From Tribonema minus (taxonomy: Eukaryota > Sar > Xanthophyceae > Tribonematales > Tribonemataceae), in contig JAFCMP010000257.1 of the NCBI GenBank assembly GCA_017506865.1, positions 124,001-188,000 on the forward strand: a stretch of DNA of 64,000 nucleotides, given 5' to 3'. The notes under the pieces are model-generated. The model did not search any database and was not told the origin of the DNA. It was given only the letters and a program-made list of their open reading frames with translations. Of this stretch, positions 15,501 through 27,200 are shown one piece after another. A program made the translations under genes and the position numbers. Position 1 is the stretch's first letter. Each line of letters opens with the position of its first letter.

Positions 15501-18500
15501 CCGGAATCGAGCAAGTGCTTGCGTGCGTTGCGTGCCCTGCGGCAGCTGTTGCAGGTCCGCCTCCACCTTATCTGCAAGCTCGGTAGCGACGGCATCTGCA
15601 AGCGCACTCTGATTGGGGCGCTTCAGGCTACACTGCAACTGCAGAGCACTGGCGTCAAGTACGCAAGCAGCATCCGCACCAGTGCCACCACCTGCTGTCG
15701 GCCGCAGCGGCGGCTGCTGCGTAGGTGGTTGCTGCTGCAGTGGCGTTAGCGTTGGTGGCAGTATATGTTCCAGCTTGTCACCTGTTGCTGCACGTAGAGA
15801 TGTGGCAGCTGTGGCGATCGTCCGCATGAGGGGCAGGCGCGCCACCTCTGCTGCTGCTGCGCCTTGTAGCATTGCTGGTGTGGAATGCGCAGCGCCTGCA
15901 TTGACGGCTGCCGCTGCTGCGTGCGCTGGTGCTGCAGCTGCGCCGCCTGCCGTTGCTGCTGCTGCCAGTGGTGTTGCTGCTGCTGCAGGTGTTGGTGCAG
16001 CACCTGCCGCATTGGCCGCTGCCACCGCCATTGCCGCTGTCGCAGCCGGCACGGTTGCAGCGCCGCCTGCCGACGCTGCTCCTGTTGCAGGTGCTGCAGC
16101 AGCCCTTAGGCTAGTAGGGCCTGTAGCAGCTGTGTTGCCTATGCCCGCAGCCGCTGCTGTTGATGCTGCAGTTAGTGATGCCGCCGAGGCCACTTGAGGT
16201 GCAACATGTGCTGCCGCTGCTGCAGCAGCCTCTGATGCTGGAGCAGCTGCTGCTGCCGCCGCTGCTGCTGCCGCCGGAGTAGTTGCGCCGTGCGCCGCCG
16301 CTGCTGTTGCTGCCGCTGGTGCCGCCTGTGCTGCCGCCGCGGCCCCTGATCCAGCGGCAGCTGCGTCGTGTGTTGCCGGAATGGCTGCGCCATAAGCGCG
16401 GCCAGCCGCTGATGCAGTTGCCGCTGCCGGAGCGGTCGCGCCTCCACTGGCAACCGCCGCTGCCGCTGTAACAGTTGCCGCTGCTGATGCTGCTGGTGCT
16501 GGTGCTGCTGCCGCTGCTGCCGGTGCCGCTTGTGTTGCCGCATCCTCAGCAGCGTTGTCTGCAGCCGCTTGAGGAGCCGCCTGCTGCAGCACCCCCGCCC
16601 ATCCAGAGAGTGCTGGTTGCAGCGCTTGCAACGTGCCCGCCACATACGCAGCATCAGCGATGTCGCAGGCGCTGGTAATGCCAAGGCCGCCATGCCGTGT
16701 TGGGAGTCACGCTTGCTGTAAGGCTGGGCCGTGCGCTGCCAGATGGAAGTGGGCCCCACTTTGCTCAAACTGGCGCCAGGTCTGGCCTGGTGGCTGCAGG
16801 CCCATTGAGTGCTCAAGCACCCACTGCGTGACCCGATCCTGTACACTGTTCATTATAGAAGTACTGCAGTTGGGAGGAGGTGCTTCGGATGGCTTACGTC
16901 CTGTGCTTCTCGTGAGTACAGTGCCGTAATCAGTACAGTACAGTACAGTACAGTACAGGACAGGACAGGACAGCCGTCAGTGCACTGAGCACTGCAGTAT
17001 GCAACTAGTACATTTGCAGCACACAGTGGTGAGTACACAGGCATGCACGTCTGTCCAATTGAAGAACGTTACGTAGTTTGACAGGCTCGCAGGGCGATTG
17101 CAGCTCATGCTCTTCACGATAACGTGGGTGAATTTCCTAAGTCTCGCGTCTTTGTGGATGTGCAGGGTGAACTTTCTGACACTCTGCATGGGATTACTGT
17201 ATCAAAACGTCAACTTGAAGTTGCAAGGCATGCTGCGCGCCAAGTGCAATTTTTTTAAAAAGTGCATGTGCACTACATTGTCCGATCTATGAGATCACCG
17301 GTACACTTGTGATTTCGGCGAGTGTGTATATCCTTGACGCATGTACTTCGAAGTATGTATATTCCCTGCACTGCACGCTTTGTGCTGCGTTGATTCATCT
17401 TCTAGAATGTACTGTGCGCAGTTTGTCACACGAACCCACACCTTTCTCCATGATGGGTGTAAGGTGCGTGCAGTGCACTGTGCGCCCTGAGCTACGTCAC
17501 ATTTTTCTTTCTTCAAAGTACTTCAAGTACCATTTGCAGTATACTTGTAGCAACTGATAGATCGAAACAGCCAATTCCTTAGTCCTTGATTGATGGTAGC
17601 CGCAGCTCATCACGGCTTTCAAAGTATGGATTCTCTTACGATGATAATTGTGAGTTTCTGGATTATTGCATCTGCACGGCTCCCAACAAAAACAAACAGG
17701 GCAGGGCAGGGTAGTGTGCAAGCTAGCTCCAAGTACGCACATAGGAGCCAAGGCGCAGTGGAGGGTTATAGGGTTTAGAAGTGGATTCGAGTTTAGGGTT
17801 AGGCCGAGGGTTAGGGTTAGGGCCGCTGGCGGCCCGCAACCAGCCATTGAACACACCATTCCTACAAGTACAAAGAGCGTTGCCATCTGAGATAGTTGTC
17901 GCAGGTTCATGTCGGTACCAGTTGCGACCATCAATTGTCTGGGCTTCTTTGCAGCCTGAGCGAGGTTCAGTCAAGACAATGAGTACAACTTCGTGTCCTC
18001 TGGTGTGTCACACCTGTTTCACTGACAAGTGTAACCATCAAACGTCTAGGCTTCTTTTCGCCCTAGAATTAACAAAGAAGTCCAACTACAACTTCAAGTC
18101 CTATGGCGTGTTGCACCTGTTTCACCGACCATGGCACCGACGCGTCCATTATGCTTTCTCCACAGCGGCTGCACGCTCGAAGGGCTACACTGGCCGGATG
18201 GCGGCGACAAAGTTGCTTTCTCCGCAAATAAGAGGCCATAAATTCACGATACACAATGCCGGCAACCTTCGGCAATCCGCACTCTCACTGGCCCTGGCAC
18301 TGCTGCGTTCACTTGACTCTACACGCAGCGGCCGCACGCTGGAAGGGCTGCACTGGCCGGACGGCAGCGACCAACTGGTCTGCGCTGGCAGCAAGAAGTT
18401 CCCCCTCTCGCAGCTTCACTTGCGGCCCATGAAGGCCATAAGGTCGGCATACATACCCCAGAGCGACGTGATGAGCGTTGCTTGTTTGGACAGCAGCGCT

Positions 18501-20274
18501 GACGTCGTGCTGGCGGGGGCGCGTTCGGGGGAGGTCAGCCTAATTGACTTCCGCAGCCACAGGTGCGTCACCTGCTGAAGTTGAAGTTGTGGTGATGCTT
18601 GGTGGCGTGGCTCAGCATCATGCATGACGCCGGGATCGTTGTACTAAGTGGCAACATGGTTCAGCAGCAATCGTTCATAGCTGTTGGCAGCACAGCTCGT
18701 TCTTAACAAGGGTTAGGGATAGGGTTGGGGTTTGTGTAACAGCGACTGGCAGCATAGCTCAGCCTGTGCCGGCAATTGGCAGCGCGGCCGAGGGTCTTAC
18801 ATAACGACTGGCAGCATGGCCCAGCGTCGTGCATAACAAAATGACAGCATGACTGAGCAGCCTTGATAAAAGACGACTGACAGCATGGCTAAGCATCATC
18901 AACAATATCTGGCAGCAGGGCTCAGCATAATGACAGCGGTCGGCACCAATGGTTCAATGCCATGCTAGCGACAGGCAGTATGGCTGAGCATCATGCACAG
19001 CTGAATTGTGTGTCGGTCAGGACGGATTGCTCATTCCACCCGCCTGTCACTACTTACTGCTGCAATCGCGCCTGCAAGCTGACTGCAATCCGCATGCACT
19101 CAGAATGGCTCACTCGTTGTAATTGCCCTCCATCGCAACACCATTAGGGCTTTGTACGCGCTGCTGCTGTGTTGCTCGGAGTGGATTGCTCATTCCACTC
19201 CCTTTGTCAACTTCACTACAAGTATAAACAAGTGCTGCTTCGTGTAGTGCTCATCAAGTCTCACTGACCATACTTGCGCTAGGCTTGTTGTTGCAACGAT
19301 AAGACACCAGGGCATCGGATGCGCACGTGCTCCGTTATTGTCTCGCACTTTGCTTTGTGCATTTCACCCGCTGTCATCACTGCTGTATCCAGACAGCTGT
19401 GCCAGGCACTGCCAGCACATCTGCTACATCATATATAGCCTACATGTGTGCGCTCAGTGCTCATTTCGACCGCGCACTGCCCTGCTTCGCAACGACACCA
19501 GGGCATCGGACGCGCGCTGCGCTGCACGCCAACTGCAATTCTCATGCAGTCAGAGTGGCTTACTCGATGTAATCTGCGTGTTGCCCTCCTGCGCAACGAC
19601 ATGACACCAGGTCATCGGATGCGCTGCTGCTGTGTCGCTCAGAGTGAATTGCTCATTCCACTCACTTTGTCAAACTAGCTGACAAGTACAAGAAAGTTCT
19701 CAAAATTCGTGCACGTAGTACTCAGCAAATCTCTCTGACCATGCATTGTGTTCTGCTTGCTGTCGCGATGACATGTGACACCAGGGCGACGGATGCGCTG
19801 CTGCTGGCACGTGTCTCCCACGCCAGCGTCGACCACATGCACCCCCTGCGGGACCAAAGAACCGTCCTGGCGAGTTCTCGGAACGGCGCTCTGGTCCGCC
19901 TCGACGCGCGCGCCGCCCCACATCGCGCCATACTTCAACACTATTTGCCCCCCGATCCGAGTGCGCAGCACGTGCACCGCGCGCAGTTTGCCGTTAGCGC
20001 ATCGGAGGCAACGCTCATCATGCCGGGCCAGCGCGTGTGCAGTGTCACAGAGTCTGCGGCGTCGCCCTCTGTTAGCGCGTTTTTGCAGGTAGTTGAAGTT
20101 GCACGCGGCGGAGCGCTGAGGAGAGTTGAACTTCCCGCCGGCGTGCGCAGTCCGGTCGTCGCTACGAATCAGTACGGCGGCGGCGATTTTGGTGATTTGG
20201 GCCAGGATGATAGCGTGCTGCAAGTGTATTGCGCTGATAGGCTGCGCAGCCAGGTGTATGCTGCGACCGTTTGA
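12510..20274 (+). CDS. WD40 protein of the DCAF4/WDR21 type (CUL4-DDB1 substrate receptor)
   Basis: Four exons (12510-13181, 14181-14464, 18329-18562, 19785-20274) join in phase to 559 residues. The N-terminal 90 residues are basic and Ala/Ser-rich (KDKGRSWLPKKKRRHDSRER). They are followed by LPGFVYDASTNRYFKRK, matching the LPGFYYDPxxNRYF signature I know from DCAF4. Later segments align by eye with DCAF4 blades: SDVMSVACLDSSADVVLAGA then RSGEVSLIDFRSHR, and TVLASSRNGALVRLDARAA. Family members recruit substrates to CUL4-DDB1 ubiquitin ligases. Oddities: the exon-2 linker has a CAG-type serine run (SGSSSSSSSSS); intron 2 contains a truncated LINE; introns 2 and 3 contain degenerate copies of the following exons. 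A candidate donor at CAG|GTAGTT (about 20089) inside the last exon could alter the C-terminus. The start is the first in-frame ATG. Confidence 0.75.
14516..14538. repeat. Left target-site duplication of LINE copy
   Basis: 23 bp (CTGTACACTGTTCA...GAAG) are repeated at 16839-16861 with about two mismatches, bracketing the LINE insertion. Long target duplications are typical of target-primed reverse transcription. Confidence 0.8.
14539..16838 (-). mobile_element. 5'-truncated LINE, family B (RT C-terminus plus restriction-like endonuclease)
   Basis: The minus strand reads, from 16838: an RT-thumb-like segment (DRVTQWVLEHSMGLQPPGQ ... LPTRHGGLGIT), a roughly 250-residue Ala-rich low-complexity linker, then a restriction-like endonuclease module. 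That module has a CCHC finger (CKLCGKSPGGTLHARLC), RRMDIVLP and LMVDVTCFEAQ acidic motifs, and ends GGGGV-stop at about 14658. The 3' UTR and tail run to 14545. An in-frame TGA just before LPTRHGG, together with 5' truncation, makes this copy dead. It sits antisense within intron 2 of the DCAF4-like gene. Confidence 0.85.
16839..16861. repeat. Right target-site duplication of LINE copy
   Basis: Partner of 14516-14538 (about 21 of 23 bases identical). It fixes the 5' truncation point of the LINE at 16838. Confidence 0.8.
16927..16972. repeat. Pentanucleotide microsatellite (CAGTA)n turning into (CAGGA)n
   Basis: A run of CAGTA units followed by CAGGA units in intron 2 of the DCAF4-like gene. 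The same CAGTA type recurs at about 37108-37190. Confidence 0.9.
18600..19000 (+). repeat. Degenerate minisatellite with GGCAGCATGGCTCAGC units
   Basis: Imperfect units of the form GRCAGCATGGCYCAGCRTCA recur about ten times between 18600 and 19000 in intron 3 of the DCAF4-like gene, at irregular 35-50 bp spacing. Confidence 0.7.
19295..19830 (+). repeat. Four degenerate copies of a splice acceptor plus exon start
   Basis: The segment GACACCAGGGCATCGGATGCGC, or a close variant, occurs near 19308, 19494, 19605 and 19777. The last copy is the real acceptor and start of exon 4 (ACACCAG|GGCGACGGATGCG) of the DCAF4-like gene. Surrounding sequence (CTCATTCCACTC..TTTGTCAA..) is also shared between copies. 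Confidence 0.8.
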
Positions 20275-21283
20275 GTGGCAACTGGATTGGCTCTGCGCTG
20301 TAAATAGATGCCAGGGAGCACATGCACAATTCCTGAAATAGATGAGTTCAAATAAGCCATAGTTGTGGTCATCGGTAATGACTCTCAGCCTTTCCTTGAA
20401 GCTGCTGCTGCTAGATGCAGACGTTGAGATTTGCAAGACCCCCCACCCTTGTCTAGCCCGTCTGACTCTGTGTAGGCAAGTGCACCACTCACCAAAATCA
20501 CATCATGTAATGCGACCAGCCTGAGATCTGCAGGATGTCGCTATCCTGTAGACCAAATGATCTCATCAGGCGTCATGTGCACAAATCTGATTTGTTTCAC
20601 CATTGGCAGTGCGGAGCAGTATCAAACGCAATGGTTTACGCATGCGAGTGTAGAGCTGAGTAAGCAAACAAGCATGATCCATGATGATGAGGTAGATGGA
20701 CACTAACATGCACACATGCGCAAATACGTGAGGTATGAGTGTGTGTGTGTCTCTGCAAGCAGCGGGCAACAGAGCCACACCGAAAGCGCCTCATGATCAA
20801 ATGTGAAGTCCATGATCGCCACTGCACAATGCGGCAGATGTCTATTCACGACAAAGTGAAGCACAGCAGAGGCCATCTGGTGGTAAAATAGCAGTGCTTC
20901 ATTGTGCCGCTGCAAAAACGTTGCAGTAAACAATCTGTTGCACTAAGTTCAGCAACGATTCCTGATGCTTCTTAGTTGGAAGTACGTTCAACGTTAAGTT
21001 GAAGTTACAGCAGCGCAGCGAATTACTGTGTGCTGCACGGACTGCGCTACAGCTGCAGCTATCAAGTAAATATAGCCTGGCACAACTTTTCCACTGCAGC
21101 CACTGTCTACTGTATGCAAAAATAGTGAATACCTTATGCCAGGCGCAGCTGGCGACTGCAGCAGCATGCGCACCTCTGCACTTTACACAGATAAATTCAG
21201 CCAAAGCTGGTGGTGCGCACTGCAGCCTAGATATCCTCAGACGCACAACTTCAACTTCAACAACGCGCGGCAGCAGCGCTCTA
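20275..21283. other. Convergent intergenic region
   Basis: It lies between the stop codons of the DCAF4-like gene (plus) and the beta-helix gene (minus). No convincing exon or RNA gene was seen. It contains (GT)n-type simple sequence at about 20735-20750 and GAAGTT words at 20995-21010 and 21247-21260. Confidence 0.5.
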
Positions 21284-24200
21284 CTAGTAGACGGACAGGA
21301 GCTTGCCGCCGCTGCCCTTGCCGCCAAGCCTCTTGGACACTTTGGTGGGGTTGGCTAGTCGCACCGCCCTCTGCGCCTGGTAGAGGTTTACTGGGCGTTC
21401 AGAAGGGTCTACTGCCCAGTTTGAGGTCAGGCCGCCTGTGGGATAGGCACTCGAAGGCTTGCCTGTCAAGTATGAACAAAGGAAGTGGGAAATGCCAACT
21501 TTAACGTTGATATTTTGACGCTGCTTGGCGGGTATGCCAGCCTTGTACAGGCTGAAACAGCTGAGCGTGCTGTTCAATCATGCAGTACACACATGCTTTG
21601 AAGCACTATGAAGTGCACTGTTACGAGTCGCAATCGACTGTGCGAGAGCGGCAGCATATCATGTGCAGCGTATACGCAGAGGCAAGTCCCAGTGATTCTT
21701 GGTTGATCACCATCAATGTGCAGGTTTTGGCAAAGCCAGTGCTGCCTGCACCACACCGAAGAACACGCTCGGATGGCAAAGCACACCAGGCTTGGAGATC
21801 ATTCTTTACAGCCCACAGTGGCGCAGCAGGACGGCACACTCACCCCATGACAACACATGTGAATGCACTGAAATGAGACACACTCGCTTACCAATATTGA
21901 CAAAGTTCATGTAGGGGCCAAAGTTGTTGTCCAGGCCACCAAGGCCCTGGCTGCCTGTGATGGTCCAGAACGTAGTGAACGAACCCGCGTGCAGGCCCCG
22001 GCCGGTACGTCCGCCGGATTGAAATGGCCTGCACTCAGAGTTAGCGGTAGGAGTATAGTTAGGGTTAGGGTTACGGCACATGTGCACAGTGCTCAGGCGG
22101 CAGCAACAGGACCATGCCAGGATTGAAACGGCCCTGCATTCAGGATTAGGAGTATAGTTGGGTTAGGACTAGGGTTGGGGCACACATGCACAGTTCTCAG
22201 GCGGCAGCAACAGCAGTCCTGGCATGGTTGCTTCTGCGGTGGCCATTGGCAATATCGCGGTAGTGCTTGAAGTAGAACAGGGTTGTGCAGCTGTGCATTG
22301 CGGAGCAGTACAGAAGAAGTACACACGGAGTTCTCAACAAAACATGACTATGCTGCACCACACACGGATTTTAATCAAAACGATGGCTTCTAAGCACCTG
22401 GGGCCGGGGGTGGTCATGCATCATAAGCTCCAGTAGAGCAAAATGCAAGCGCAACTGTGGTGCGTGTGCTCTACGCTGTGCAATGCAGAGTGCATTGATC
22501 AGCAGAATTTTTGTGTGTTTGTGCATTGTTTGTGCATTGAATCAGCAATATGCGACTCACCTGGTGCCAGCTCCTGCTCACAGCATAACAAGCGGAAAGA
22601 AACAGGCATGAGCGAAGAGGGGGGAAGGGGGGGGGGGGGGGGACAGAAGACGCGGACTTAGCTATGCAATTGGTAATGGGCATCGCATGACATCGAGTGT
22701 GTAACTTTTTTCAGTGTCTCCTTGATTGCGCATGAAAAAAGACTGGGGTAAATGCTTTGCGCGCTGGCGGTGCTCTTGAAGTCGTTGGGGATAGGGTTGG
22801 ATTGAAGTTGTGTGGCCATCAGCCAAACCCTACCCCAGTCAGCACCGCCGTAACAAAGCGAGCAAACTTCTCTGACAGCGTCCCACAAACAAATGCGTCA
22901 AGATATCTGAAGTGTGTGTCAGTCAAGCTGTGCGCATGTGCGTATAAGGAAAATGTATCATTGCATGCTACATCACAATCAAAAGACTTGCGCATGCACT
23001 CGTGAAGCAGTTATCTATGGTGGAAAAACAAAGGGTCGCGCCATTCATAAATCGTTGCGGCTCTGCCTAACTCTAATCTGACTTACTGCTGCAATCGCAA
23101 CTAGCGTAACATGTGGACAGCCCCCCGCTGCGGCATTGCAGAATAAAGATTAAAGTCATTCATAGTCGACTTGATGTGGAATACCACAGCGTCACTCACC
23201 AATATTAACCTCTGTCCAGAGGGTGCCGTAATTCTGTGCCATGTGGTGGTCCATGTTGATGTTCGAGCCCTTGCCCCTGCTGAACACCACGCTGTCTGCG
23301 TATTCGTCCTGGGGAAGCACACATACGGTATGTATGTATGCTCAGAGGTGGCTTTGCAAGACTAGCCTAGCGCTTCCATGATTAGACCTTGACAGGTTGC
23401 ACTTGAAGTTTCTAAAACAGCGCAAAAATTGCTGTGCAGCTAGCGCATCACGAGCAACTGTCATGGGGGGCATTGCACGTACAGTACTGCAGTACAAGTG
23501 TACTGTGACAGTGTGCTGTGCACTCTGGCAGCTGTACTGTGGCAGTGTGCTGTGAACTGTGGTCCAATGTTGCAAATACGGCGCAGCTCATGGAAACACC
23601 GCTCTGCATGCCTTCATTCCTAAACTCATGGAAGATCAAGGTGTACGCCAGCCATTCGAGTCATGAGCAGTTCCCTGCATTCATTCACGCACTAACAGTA
23701 TATCAGACGGGTATTGAACTTACCACTGAGAGGTCATGTACGTAGGTGGTGTTGATGTTGAAGTCCTCAAAGAGAACGCTGGTGCTGTTGTGACCGACCC
23801 AGAGGGCGTGGTGGCCCCACACAGGCACGCCGTGATCCAGCTCCACCATGCGCCGGTCGTCTGCACAAATGAACAGCACACATTCACAGGACATGTCGAC
23901 AATAAAGGTGCCTGTCAAGGACCCAATGTGCTGCAACTCAACCATGCGCCGGTCATCTGCACAAATTAATAGCAAACATTCATAAGACACGTTGATGAGA
24001 AACGAAGCCTTTCAAATACCCAATGTCAATCAAGCAGCTTGAGTGTGTGCGGCAGCGCAATGTAGGTGCACTTGGACGCGTGTGCATAATGCTGTGTCAG
24101 GTCATTCGATGCTGCGTCATGAGATCTACACTGGGTGGCTGTGCTAGAAGAAAATTACTTCAACTTCATGTGGCAGCCACAAGTACCGGTGCATGGCAGT

Positions 24201-27200
24201 GGGCTTAACAAGTCAACCAGCCGGGGAGGGGAGTGCGCAACAGCGCATGCATGCATCACACAGCACCTGTGCTGTGGATGGCAGAAACAGGCGCCAAGAC
24301 ATTGGATGTACACCAAGGGTGTCCAAGAGCATGATAACATGACAATGCACGAGCATACTTGAAAAGCATACTTTGGTTTCAAGGGCCAAGGGCGTCCAGG
24401 AGCACCATTATATGACGATCGCACACTTGACATAATCATACTTCAACAGTACACTTTTGAAGTACAACATCATGTATGCTGCAGAAAAATAACCAGCTCT
24501 GAAGTATCACCTTCTTGTAGCATGCGGATGGGACAACATGGTTCGGCGTATCCAAGGTGTCGCATTTTGTAGTTAAGCCCAAAAACTAAGATTGGGGATT
24601 AAGCTGTCGAAGTATATACACTTAAGGGTTACTACTTGAGCTACCTCACCTCAGCACTGACCCATCTCATGCACCTCCAGGTGAATTTGGGTTAGACTTC
24701 GCCTTAGGGTTAGGCTGGGGACCCTGCGCTCATGTGCTCGTGCGTGCATCGTGAAGCTTGAAGTACGTACTTCAAAGTATGTATGTGCCCAGCAAATGTG
24801 TGTATGATGATGTATGGTAGTACATGTGTAGACTACCTGTGACTTGAAACTTGAGCCTCGCACTGAATGATGAATGGTGGAGAAGGCATTCGCAGCTGCA
24901 ATCTGCTGCAGGCGATGATGATTTTGCAATGCGAATGCTGCAAGTATGGCCATACACAGGCGCGTTGTGTGAAGCATCAAAACATTTCCAGCTAAAGGAC
25001 GATGCCACCGAGCTTGCACAACACACATTATACTCTAGGGACTGTAACTGTTGAATGCAACTGCCATGTCTCACCGCCGTATCCGTTGATTTGCGTTGCC
25101 GTGACCGTGACAAACGCGGACCCTAGCACGTTGATGCCAATGTCGGAGTTGTCTATTACCACATCTGCAGTCAGCCCAGGGTCGCCAACGGGCAGGGCAG
25201 GCACGAGAAACATGCCAAGCACGTGAATGTCACATAGGGTAAAGCACCATCGGGTCTGAACAGGAGAGTTGTTTACGGTCAGCCGAAATCATCTGAGATG
25301 GGGAAATCTGGTTTTCTTCGGCAGCTAAGGAATAGTGCCACTCAAGGGCTGGCATTGCTCGTGCAGCTGCAATAAGTACAGAATCAGGATGAGCATCAGA
25401 CGCGAATGATAGGATTCCATGAATAACAAGCGGAGCTCATTCAATAACTCTTGGTTAAGCATGGGCAGCTCAGTGGTGCCGCTCGTAGATGTGGAGGCTG
25501 CAGCCAACAAGAGGTAAGGGTTGGGGTTAAAATAACCAGCAGTGTATATGTGTGAGTATGCGTCTTTGTGTGTGTGCGTTGTTGGGCCCGCATAAAAACT
25601 TCCCTCGCATTGCGTGCTGCATGTCAGGTTGCTTTTTACGCTTGCTCTGCATGCAAGTGCGGTAAAGATGCATTCAGAGCAACTACAAAAATCATATATG
25701 GTGGCACTGCCTACTGCTCAAGGAGTGGCTTGTGCTCAGCAGTGAAGTTGGAGTGTCACTGTGCCCTGTTAAAGTTGAATGGATCACTCCTGCATGCATC
25801 TGCTGGTGTGCAGTGCCTTGCTGCTTACAAGTGCAGTTTTTGCCTGCTTGAAAAGGGGTTCTTTAAGTTTTAGGCTACTCACTGGTACTTGCAAGGCTTT
25901 TGGCACGGAGGATCAGAACGTGACGTACCAGGAACACATGTATGCATTCCTGCATGTTTGTGTACATGCAAGTATGTATGCATACTGAACGCAATATAGC
26001 TCTCCCTCCATCAGTACTCCTGGCGAGCTCAAGCAGCATCGTACGCAACAGGATTGCTGCGATCTGAGATCATCAACAAGTCCAAGTCACAGATTGTCTC
26101 CACAAACGCTAATCCAGCAGCACTTCACAATGGCAGCACATAAAGACCCTACTCGTCCACCGAGTAGGGTCTTTTTGTGCTGCCAAGTACCCACCTCTCA
26201 CCCACGAGTTGAAGACATTTATGAGTTCAATGCCGTTGAATCCCTTCTCTTCGAGGTGCTTGACGTATCTCCCTGACACACACAGGATCTTCAGGCCCTC
26301 TACGCCAATGTTAGCGATCGCGGGGCGAATGCGGTGCAGCTCTTGCGGCGTGAAGGTGTTGAAGAGAGACCAGGGCAGCGGACGCTCCAACACCACGGTG
26401 TTGGCAGCGGTGTCCACCGAGGCAACGCGGCTGATGTGCCTGCGGCATGATCAGCAGAAGTAGGTATACAGGGGTATGTGCTTAAATATTGGGGTACTAC
26501 ATATTGCTTCAACGAAGTATGTTCTTAGTTGAAGACATCCTTTGTCAGGGCATGTGGGGGTATGTAGCGTTGCGGGACAGAGGTAACTATGGGCAGCAAG
26601 CGTTCTGGCATGCCCCTTGCGCTGGAGTGAGGGCCGTTACTGTACGTACATGCTCTCCATTAACATAGCATGGTGATGTTGAGCCTGTGTTGGCATCGCA
26701 CTCGACGGCATGGTATACAGGAGTATGCCTGGATGGGACTTGCAACATTGCAGGGTGGCGGTAACGTGATCAGGTGCCTCACAAGTCATATTCCGTACTG
26801 AATGACAGGTCATAATAAGTTGTTATCATGCATGACCATGGTATCGTGTATGCATGACGCACGAACTATGCATCGGACTTCGCACAATCTTGCGGTCAGC
26901 AAAAGATGACTTGGCGCGCAATCAGGGGGTCACAAGTGACTTGAGAGTTGAGCACAGGGCACACTAGCGGTAGGATATTGGATGTAAATGGGTTTCGACC
27001 TTCGACAAGTAATCTCTATGCATTGTAATGGCAGGCTGCTGTGCTAGGCCATTCAAGCCGGAGCATGCAAGCTCCACAACTGCCAACATAATAAAATGCA
27101 CACCAATGTCACAGCCGCAAGCTTTCATCACGAATTGTTGTGGCACTGCTCATGTGAAGTCAAGTCACATTTGCCCAAGCCCTTCATCAGGCTGAGGTTC

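Noticed and set aside
14658..16643. 661-codon Ala-rich ORF as an independent gene
   Set aside because: It is the C-terminal part of a truncated LINE: it has the CCHC endonuclease motif, shared 3' tail and flanking target duplications, and the frame upstream has a stop.
17781..18578. 265-codon ORF as a separate gene
   Set aside because: Only its last 234 nt (18329-18562) form an exon in phase with the DCAF4-like gene; the rest is intron with a decayed exon copy and TTAGGG repeats.
18600..19000. Regular repeats that might be read as a CRISPR array
   Set aside because: Units are degenerate and irregularly spaced, lie in an intron of a eukaryotic gene, and have no spacer-repeat structure or cas genes.
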